A stretch of DNA of 64,000 nucleotides from Dyella amyloliquefaciens (GTDB taxonomy: Bacteria; Pseudomonadota; Gammaproteobacteria; Xanthomonadales; Rhodanobacteraceae): positions 248,001-312,000 of the forward strand of contig NZ_SAYT01000004.1 in NCBI RefSeq assembly GCF_004296575.1, given 5' to 3'. The notes under the pieces were generated by a model. That model searched no databases, was not told where the DNA came from, and saw only the letters and a program-made list of their open reading frames with translations. Shown here in pieces: positions 16,376-22,599 of this stretch (positions are counted from its first letter, which is position 1; each line of letters opens with the position of its first letter). Position numbers and translations under genes: made by a program.

Positions 16376-18594
16376 GGTTGCCTGCGGGTCGTCGCATGCT
16401 GCCGTTGGCCCTGGCCTGCTCGGCGATGTTCTCTGTCGGCACCGCGCGCGCGGATGCGATCGGCGCCGATCAGCTGAGCTGGCAGGGCAAGACCGCCAGC
16501 ATGAACGCCCATGGCGACGGCAGCTTCGTGCTGCATGCGCCAGCGGGCGAGCGGCGCATTGCGGCGCAACGGTTTGCAACGCATACGGCGAGCCCGCTGT
16601 TCGACGGCCTGTTCGCGATGGCGCAGGACGATCTGCACCACGATTCGGTGAGCGCGATCCAGGATCCGGCGTTCGACCACGGCAAGCCGATTCCCTGCGA
16701 GTGCTTCAAGACCGGCGACCGCTGGCCCTACGTGTGGACCCGCGACCTGTCGTATTCGGTCGACCTGGCGCTGTGGCGTTTCGATCCGGCGCGCGCGCGC
16801 CAGTCGCTGCGCTTCAAGCTGTCCGAGGTGCGCGAGCCCTCGGCGCCGCAAGGCCTGTACGTGATGCAGGATACCGGCTCGGGCGGCAGCTGGCCGATCA
16901 GCACCGATCGCATCGTGTGGTTCCTCGGCGCGCGCCACCTGCTGGACGACAAGGCCTTTGCCGACGATGTGTTCCGCGCGCTGAAGGACACGCTGGCCCA
17001 GGATCGCCTGTACGTGTTCGATGGCGGGCTTGGGCTCTATCGCGGCGAGACCTCGTTCCTCGACTGGCGCGAACAGACCTATCCGGACTGGACGGCGAAG
17101 GACGTGCGCTACATCGGCGAGTCGTTCGCACTGTCCACCAATGTGCTGCACTACCAGGCGTTGCAACTGGCCGCATCGATGGCAGAGCAACGCCATGAAG
17201 CCTCCGCCGCCGACTTCCGCACGCAGGCCGACGCGCTCAAGCGCGCGATCAACGCGCACTTCTGGCGCGATGATCGTGGCATGTACATGAGCTACATCGG
17301 CCCCGGTGCGATGCCGGTGGACACCTATGATCTGCTAGGCATCACACTCGCGGTGACCAGTGGCGTGGCCGACGAGGCACGCGCGAAGCAGACGCTGGCT
17401 AACTACCCGGCATGGCCGGCCGGCAGCCCGGTGATCTGGCCGGAGCGCAGGAACCAGCCGATCTACCACAATCGCGCGATCTGGCCGTTTGTCAGCGCGT
17501 ATTCGCTACGTGCCGCACGTGAAGTGAACGATGCATCGCGCATCGCGCACGAGCTCGATTCGATGCTGCGCGGCGCCGCGCTGTCGGCATCGAACATGGA
17601 GAACTTCGAGCTGGCCTCGCAGTCCGTGCATGTCGACGAAGGTCCCCTGAGCGGTCCCGTGGTGGATTCGCCGGCGCAGCTATGGTCGGTGGGTGGTTAC
17701 CTCGACATGGTGATTGGTGGCGTCTTTGGTCTCGATGACGACGGCCGCGTCGAGCCCAAGTTGCCGGTGTCTTGGGCGAAAACGCTGTTTGGCGACCAGC
17801 CCCGCATCACGCTGGACATGGGCGGCCAGCGCATCACCCTCGTGCGTCCGGCGAAACTGGACGGAGATCTGCTGGTCGCTGCGAAGCAGCAGCGCCAGGG
17901 CAACGAGACCGTCGTCGAGCTCAAGGCGATCCAGTCGGGCGCAAAGCCTGTGCGCACGGATGCAACGCTTTATGCGCCGGCGATCCCGGACGCCCCCTTG
18001 GTGAAGGACAGCGCCAAGGGCTGGCAAGTGAGCTTTGCGGGCAAGGGCGTGCTGTACGTGGACGGTCGCCGCGCGGGCCATATCGATGGCAGCCTCACCG
18101 TACCCAAGATCGATGCACGCCAGTGCTTCCAGCTCACGCAGCTGGGCGAGGGCGGATCGGAGTCTCTGCCCAGCGCGGCGACCTGTGAGGGCGAAGAAAC
18201 GAAGCTCTCCGGCAAGGGCCCGTGGGAATGGCGTGCGCCACGCGACGGTCGCTTCGGCGTCACGCTCGCTTATGCCAATGACCATGGTCCGATCAACACG
18301 GGCATTACCGCGGCGGTGAAGTTCCTCGACGTGCAATGCGACGGCATGGCAGCGCAGCGCCAGCCGATCGTGATGCCGCACAGCGCAGGCACGCAGCGCG
18401 CCACGTCGGTCGCCTTCGAAGCACGTGCGGGCAGCACGTGCCAACTCAGCCTCGAACAGGGCTTCAACATGAGCTACCTGCGCCACAACGCGCATTACAC
18501 CGGCGGCCAGGGCGGTGCCAGTGGTCCATTGAACGAGGCGAACGTGGAAGCCTTGCTGGTCGCTCCGCTGGCCGACGGGAAGCCCGCACCATGA
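16372..18594 (+). CDS. Six-hairpin glycosidase-like exported glucosidase
   Basis: A 740-residue protein starting at a GTG that overlaps the GH31 stop (GTGA). A signal peptide ends near residue 27. The segment VWTRDLSYSVDLALWRFDP, the repeated aromatic helical hairpins up to about residue 460, and WPERRNQPIYHNRAIWPF suggest an (alpha/alpha)6 barrel of the type used by GH15, GH37, GH63 and amylo-1,6-glucosidases. Possible catalytic acids lie in TRDLSYS and FLDWREQTYPDW, but I cannot assign it to a numbered family. The C-terminal 250 residues look like beta-sandwich domains, with two Cys pairs, and may bind carbohydrate. A debranching or exo-glucosidase role on branched maltodextrins is the best inference from the operon. 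Four-base overlaps at both ends show tight coupling. Confidence 0.75.
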   Translation: MRLPAGRRMLPLALACSAMFSVGTARADAIGADQLSWQGKTASMNAHGDGSFVLHAPAGERRIAAQRFATHTASPLFDGLFAMAQDDLHHDSVSAIQDPAFDHGKPIPCECFKTGDRWPYVWTRDLSYSVDLALWRFDPARARQSLRFKLSEVREPSAPQGLYVMQDTGSGGSWPISTDRIVWFLGARHLLDDKAFADDVFRALKDTLAQDRLYVFDGGLGLYRGETSFLDWREQTYPDWTAKDVRYIGESFALSTNVLHYQALQLAASMAEQRHEASAADFRTQADALKRAINAHFWRDDRGMYMSYIGPGAMPVDTYDLLGITLAVTSGVADEARAKQTLANYPAWPAGSPVIWPERRNQPIYHNRAIWPFVSAYSLRAAREVNDASRIAHELDSMLRGAALSASNMENFELASQSVHVDEGPLSGPVVDSPAQLWSVGGYLDMVIGGVFGLDDDGRVEPKLPVSWAKTLFGDQPRITLDMGGQRITLVRPAKLDGDLLVAAKQQRQGNETVVELKAIQSGAKPVRTDATLYAPAIPDAPLVKDSAKGWQVSFAGKGVLYVDGRRAGHIDGSLTVPKIDARQCFQLTQLGEGGSESLPSAATCEGEETKLSGKGPWEWRAPRDGRFGVTLAYANDHGPINTGITAAVKFLDVQCDGMAAQRQPIVMPHSAGTQRATSVAFEARAGSTCQLSLEQGFNMSYLRHNAHYTGGQGGASGPLNEANVEALLVAPLADGKPAP

Positions 18595-20078
18595 GTCGCA
18601 AACCCGAACTGTCGTTCTGGCAGATCTGGAACATGTGCTTCGGATTCCTCGGAATCCAGTTCGGCTTTGCGTTGCAGAACGCCAACGTCAGCCGCATCTT
18701 CCAGACCCTGGGCGCGGACGTGGGCGACATCCCGATCCTGTGGGTGGCTGCGCCGTTCTCCGGACTGATCGTGCAGCCGATCATCGGCTATCTGTCCGAT
18801 CGCACCTGGACGCGGCTGGGGCGTCGTCGTCCGTACTTCCTGATCGGTGCCGTGCTGTCCACGCTCGCGCTGCTGTCGATGCCCAACTCGCCGACGCTGT
18901 GGATCGCCGCCGGCCTGCTGTGGGTGATGGATGCCTCCATCAACATCTCGATGGAGCCGTTCCGCGCCTTCGTGGGCGACCAGCTGCCGCCGCGCCAGCG
19001 TGCGAACGGCTACGCCATGCAGAGCTTCTTCATCGGCGTGGGCTCGGTGGTGGCGTCGCTGCTGCCATGGCTGTTGGCCAAGTTGGGAGTAGGCAACGTG
19101 GCCGCTGACGGCGGCATTCCCGACACGGTGAAATACGCGTTTTACCTCGGCGGTGCGGTATTGCTGTGTTCGGTGCTGTGGACGGTGCTGAACACGCGCG
19201 AATATCCGCCCGAGGAGCTGAACGCCTTCGCCGACAGTCCCACTGACACGCACGCAAGCGATGTGTCGCGTAGCTGGCGGGTGGGCGTGGTGCTGGGCGT
19301 GATGGGTGCCTTGCTGCTGGCGGTGATCCGCTACTACACGCTGGAAAAGGAGCTGTACCTGCTCGCCGGCGGATTGATCCTGTTCGGCGGTCTGTTTGCG
19401 TGGCTGTCGGTCACGCGCAGCAGCGGCATGTTGCGCCAGGTGATGGGTGATCTCCACGGCATGCCCGCCTCGATGCGCCAGCTTGCCTGGGTGCAGCTGT
19501 TCTCGTGGTTCGCGCTGTTCTCGCTGTGGATCTACACCACGGCGGCGGTCACGGCCGTGCACTACGGCACCAGCGACACGCACTCGGCCCTCTACAACGA
19601 AGGCGCCAACTGGGTGGGCGTGCTGTTCGCCGCCTACAACGGCTTCGCCGCCGTGGCGGCCGTGGCGATTCCGTGGATGGTGCGCAAGATGGGCCTGCGC
19701 ATGAGCCACCTGGTCAATCTATGGCTGGGCGGTGCGGGCCTGCTCTCGTTCCTGCTGATCCGCGATCCACACTGGCTGCTGCTGTCGATGGTAGGCGTGG
19801 GCTTCGCGTGGGCATCGATCCTCTCGCTGCCCTATGCGCTGCTGTCGGACAACCTGCCGGCGGCGAAGATGGGCGTGTACATGGGCATCTTCAATTTCTT
19901 CATCGTGATCCCGCAACTGCTGGCCGCGAGCGTGCTGGGATTGCTGCTGCGCATGTTCTTCCACGGACAGGCGATCTGGGCGCTGGCCATGGGCGGCGCG
20001 AGCCTGATCATCGCGGGACTGTGCACGCTGCGCGTGGCGGAGCCGGAGACGCAGCTGTCTCCGGCATCGGCGGGCTGA
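18591..20078 (+). CDS. MFS sugar transporter (SUT/GPH-like), probable maltose/maltodextrin importer
   Basis: A 495-residue inner-membrane carrier with about 12 hydrophobic segments. The start ATG at 18591 overlaps the previous stop (ATGA); a longer frame from 18336 belongs to the shadow of the glucosidase. The loop between helices 2 and 3 reads DRTWTRLGRRRPY, the RxGRRRPY signature of the sucrose/maltose proton-symporter group (SLC45/GPH-like). It completes the pathway by bringing periplasmic maltose or maltodextrins into the cytoplasm, where the divergently encoded GH13 glucosidase acts. It is the last gene of the operon; a REP pair and a convergent LacI gene follow. Confidence 0.9.
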   Translation: MSRKPELSFWQIWNMCFGFLGIQFGFALQNANVSRIFQTLGADVGDIPILWVAAPFSGLIVQPIIGYLSDRTWTRLGRRRPYFLIGAVLSTLALLSMPNSPTLWIAAGLLWVMDASINISMEPFRAFVGDQLPPRQRANGYAMQSFFIGVGSVVASLLPWLLAKLGVGNVAADGGIPDTVKYAFYLGGAVLLCSVLWTVLNTREYPPEELNAFADSPTDTHASDVSRSWRVGVVLGVMGALLLAVIRYYTLEKELYLLAGGLILFGGLFAWLSVTRSSGMLRQVMGDLHGMPASMRQLAWVQLFSWFALFSLWIYTTAAVTAVHYGTSDTHSALYNEGANWVGVLFAAYNGFAAVAAVAIPWMVRKMGLRMSHLVNLWLGGAGLLSFLLIRDPHWLLLSMVGVGFAWASILSLPYALLSDNLPAAKMGVYMGIFNFFIVIPQLLAASVLGLLLRMFFHGQAIWALAMGGASLIIAGLCTLRVAEPETQLSPASAG

Positions 20079-20103
20079 GGTCGCCGCGGCCTTCTTCCCT
20101 TTT

Positions 20104-20213
20104 GTGGGAGCGCACCCTGTGCGCGACGAGCGACGTAGCGCTGAAGCGGTAGCGTCTCTTCAGGCGACTGGGTACATCGACGGGCTGCAGTCGCGCACAC
20201 GGTGCGCTCCCAC
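20104..20213. repeat. REP pair (inverted, type A)
   Basis: Forward copy 20104-20127 and reverse copy 20190-20213 (one substitution, ACACGG for ACAGGG), with an unusually long 62-bp spacer. It separates the convergent ends of the transporter and lacI-type genes and may serve as the bidirectional transcript end. Confidence 0.88.
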
Positions 20214-20229
20214 AGTGGATCAATGAGGC

Positions 20230-21264
20230 TCAGCGTCCTCGCAGGCTCGACTTCCGCACCACCAGCTTCGCCGGCATCATCGCGCTCTCCGCGGGTTCGC
20301 CGCGGATCAGGCGCAGCAGGTTGTCGACGAGGATCTCGCCGGCCTGCTTGGTGTCCTGCAGCACCGTGGTCAGCGGTGGATTGACGAAGCTGGCCATGGG
20401 GATGTCGTCGAAACCCGCCAATGCCACGTCATCCGGCACCTTCAAGCCGTGGTCGGCCAGGGCGCGCATGGCGCCAATGGCGATCAGGTCACTGGCGGCG
20501 AACACCGCATCGAAGGCCACGCCGCGCGAGAGCAGCGTTTCCAGCGCGTCGTAGCCGGAGCGCTCCGTGCTTTCGGCGTCCACCTGCAAGACGGGCTCCA
20601 CCTGCAGGCCCGCGTCTTCCAGCGCCTGCGTGTAGCCGTGATAACGGTCGAAGAACTCGGGGTAGTGGCTGGAGGCATCGCCGAGGAAGGCGATGCGCCG
20701 GCAACCCTGCTCGATCAGGTGCGCTGTGACGGCGCTGCCGCCGCTGATGTTGTCGCAACCGACCGAGATATCCGGCTGGTCCGGCAACACCGCGCCCCAT
20801 CGCACGCAGTGCGTGCCCTGGTCGACCAGCTTCTTGAGCTTGTCGCGGATGGCAAGGTAGTCGCCATAGCCGAGCAGGATGATGCCGTCCGCCTTCTTGC
20901 TGTCCGCGTAATCCGCGTGCCAGTCGTGCGAGAACTGCTGGAACGAGATCAGCAGGTCGTGTCCGCGCTGCGCGCTGGCGCGCGTGATCGAGCCCAGCAT
21001 GGAAAGGAAGAAGGGGTTGATGTGCGACTCGTCCGCCGTCGGGTCTTCGAACAGCAGCAGGGCCAGGGTGCCGGTGTGGCGGGCACGCAGGCTGGAGGCG
21101 TTCTTGTCGACCTTGTAGTTGAGCTCGTCTACCGCCGCCTGGATGCGCCGGCGTGTCTCCTCGTTCACCAGCGGGCTGCCGCGCAGGGCGCGTGAGACCG
21201 TGGACTGGGAGACGCCGGCCAGGTGGGCGATATCGAATGAGGTGACTTTACCCTTGATCTGCAC
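20230..21264 (-). CDS. LacI-family transcriptional regulator of the glucan locus
   Basis: A 344-residue regulator starting at a GTG (complement of 21262-21264). Residues 8-28 form the LacI helix-turn-helix (FDIAHLAGVSQSTVSRALRG), followed by the hinge-helix region DKNASSLRARHTGT and a periplasmic-binding-protein-like effector domain that ends with the family phrases FAASDLIAIGAMRAL, DVALAGFDDIPMA and PPLTTV. Such proteins repress sugar genes until a sugar binds. It sits convergent to and directly behind the operon, and the only LacI-like palindromes I see in the region are O1 and O2 at the operon head, so it is the natural repressor. No copy of the operator was seen upstream of its own start, so autoregulation is not indicated. 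Confidence 0.9.
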   Translation of the reverse strand: MQIKGKVTSFDIAHLAGVSQSTVSRALRGSPLVNEETRRRIQAAVDELNYKVDKNASSLRARHTGTLALLLFEDPTADESHINPFFLSMLGSITRASAQRGHDLLISFQQFSHDWHADYADSKKADGIILLGYGDYLAIRDKLKKLVDQGTHCVRWGAVLPDQPDISVGCDNISGGSAVTAHLIEQGCRRIAFLGDASSHYPEFFDRYHGYTQALEDAGLQVEPVLQVDAESTERSGYDALETLLSRGVAFDAVFAASDLIAIGAMRALADHGLKVPDDVALAGFDDIPMASFVNPPLTTVLQDTKQAGEILVDNLLRLIRGEPAESAMMPAKLVVRKSSLRGR

Positions 21265-21383
21265 GCGGCCATGACCCCTGGAGGCAATACCGGCCGAGTT
21301 TCCTGTGGCCAGACGATTGGATGGCGCAAATCCTAGCGGCTTGCGCGCTCGCTGTCCTTTCCGTGGGTCAGGCGGGCTCCGGG

Positions 21384-21556
21384 CAAAAAAATGCCCCGAG
21401 GATTAGGGGGGAATCCTCGGGGCCGGGTGGAAGCGAAACCCAGGGGAGAGGTTCGCTTACCGGGGTGGCTCATCCAGGGAGGTGGTGAGCCGGTTGGACG
21501 CCGTTGCGTGCATCCGAGGATTAAGAACGCGCAATCAGGGAAAAGTTGCACACGGG
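21384..21556 (-). ncRNA. Candidate small RNA with three C-rich hairpin loops (sX13/ErsA-like position, downstream of polA)
   Basis: Read on the minus strand, three hairpins follow one another: 21467-21491 (stem GGCTCA/TGAGCC, loop containing CCTCCCT), 21431-21458 (stem AAGCGAA/TTCGCTT, loop containing CTCCCC) and 21394-21422 (stem CCCCGAGGATT/AATCCTCGGGG, loop containing CCCCCC), the last followed by seven T, a textbook terminator. Upstream, TCGTCA (21586-21591) and TAAAAT (21563-21568) with a 17-bp spacer could be the promoter, giving about 170 nt; a weaker one (TGCAAC, 18 bp, TCTTAA near 21522-21550) would give about 130 nt. No reading frame covers it. It lies downstream of polA on the same strand, the position of Spot 42 in E. 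coli and ErsA in Pseudomonas, and its C-rich loops recall Xanthomonas sX13, which pairs with G-rich targets. Confidence 0.72.
21385..21422 (-). terminator. Rho-independent terminator of the candidate sRNA
   Basis: An 11-bp stem (CCCCGAGGATT with AATCCTCGGGG) closes a C-rich loop and is followed on the minus strand by GCA and seven T. Strong intrinsic terminator with no protein gene immediately before it. Confidence 0.88.
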
Positions 21557-21644
21557 AGGGCAATTTTATTTGGGTGGGATTCATTTGACGAAATTCAAAC
21601 GAATGGGTGTGGCGTAGTCGGTGGCGAACTTCTTCCCCTTCACT

Positions 21645-21668
21645 GTAGGAGCGCACCCAGTGCGCGAT
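21645..21668 (+). repeat. Single REP copy (type B)
   Basis: Type B differs from type A at two places: it begins GTAGGAG and has CCCAGTG in place of CCCTGTG. This copy is unpaired; it sits just upstream of the sRNA candidate. Confidence 0.85.
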
Positions 21669-21694
21669 CGCCTTTCGCCTCAGTTCTCCCTTTC

Positions 21695-21722
21695 CGTCAC
21701 TCCTGCGAAGGCAGGAGTCCAG
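21695..21722. repeat. Short palindromic intergenic repeat
   Basis: CGTCACTCCTGCGAAGGCAG then GAGTCCAG, folding as CTCCTGC-gaag-GCAGGAG. Same family as the unit at 6804-6831. Confidence 0.6.
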
Positions 21723-21757
21723 TGACTTTCGCTCCTGATCTGCCGTTCCCACCAGTT

Positions 21758-22434
21758 GGCTCGCCTGCCGCGGGCTTCCGAGCCGCTGCCGCGGCCCGGG
21801 TCACTTTCTCTTGCTTGCCCAAGTCCCACAGGGATTAGCTTCGCGTCAGAAAGTAACCAAAGAGAACGGCACCCCGCGTGGCGCTGGCCGGGCTACGCCC
21901 AGCCAGTCCGTGAGGGGCGGCCGGGCTTTTCGACCGGGCTCCTGCCCGGACGAAAAGTGCCCGACATCCTGTCGGGCACCCCTTTGGGGCCTGATCGTCC
22001 ACCCCTCACCGCCACACAGGGGAGGTTTGAAGGCTCGTGCCGCTGCGCGGCACATCGCGTTGCAGCGATGGTGGCGGCATCGTTCGTTGTGGGAGCGCAC
22101 CCTGTGCGCGACCGCAGAGGTGATGATTCGCGCCGCGGTCGCGCACTGGGTGCGCTCCTACAGGGAGAAGCCCGCTCTTCGTTTCGGCTTTTGACCTTCG
22201 GGCCCCTATGGCGCGAGCAGGCGGGAGGTGGAACAGCCCGGAGGGTGGTCGGCATGGATGCCGGCCAGTGGATCGTCAGGGCAGGACGCCCTGTCGATCC
22301 ACCCCGCCGCCCGCCTGCGCCCCCGCAGGGGCGCGCCATCGGGGTGGCCTTTCTCTTGGTTACTTCTCTTTGGCCACGCAAAGAGAAGTAACCCGCTGCC
22401 CGGCAGGGCAGCGGAAGCCCGCGGCAGGCGAGCC
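21758..22434. repeat. 677-bp inverted-repeat cassette (composite, MITE-like)
   Basis: The ends are a perfect 23-bp inverted repeat (21758-21780 against 22412-22434, beginning GGCTCGCCTGCCGCGGGCTT). Inward of these, both arms continue with related sequence: CACTTTCTCTT and AAGTAACCAAAGAGAA on the left, CTCTTGGTTACTTCTCTTTGG and AAAGAGAAGTAACC on the right, so the imperfect arms are about 110 bp. Inside are a strong hairpin (GTGCCCGACA/TGTCGGGCAC near 21957) and a REP pair. No frame inside looks like a transposase. The look is of a non-autonomous or recombination-built repeat island. Confidence 0.7.
22089..22161. repeat. Mixed REP pair inside the cassette
   Basis: Forward type A copy at 22089-22112 and reverse type B copy at 22138-22161. 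Mixed pairs are rare in this window. Confidence 0.88.
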
Positions 22435-22513
22435 CGGTCGCGGAAGAGCCGCAACTATGTCGTTGCAAATCGGAAGGACCAGAACATCGCGGTGGAGACC
22501 GACGCGAAAGGCT

Positions 22514-22537
22514 GTCGCGCACAGGGTGCGCTCCCAC
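22514..22537 (-). repeat. Single REP copy (type A, reverse)
   Basis: Unpaired reverse type A copy 63 bp downstream of the polA stop (polA reads leftward). Confidence 0.85.
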
Positions 22538-22599
22538 AGTGGTGGGGCGGCGCAACCGTGCCAGCTCTACCAAAACGCAGGAAACGCAGAGACGAGCGC

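Noticed and set aside
14021..16579. Long antisense frame over the GH31 gene
   Set aside because: Same cause; the sense strand carries a clear GH31 enzyme with overlapping neighbours.
21756..22391. Open frames across the 677-bp cassette
   Set aside because: They run through inverted repeats and REP copies, have no ribosome-binding site and no homologous motif.
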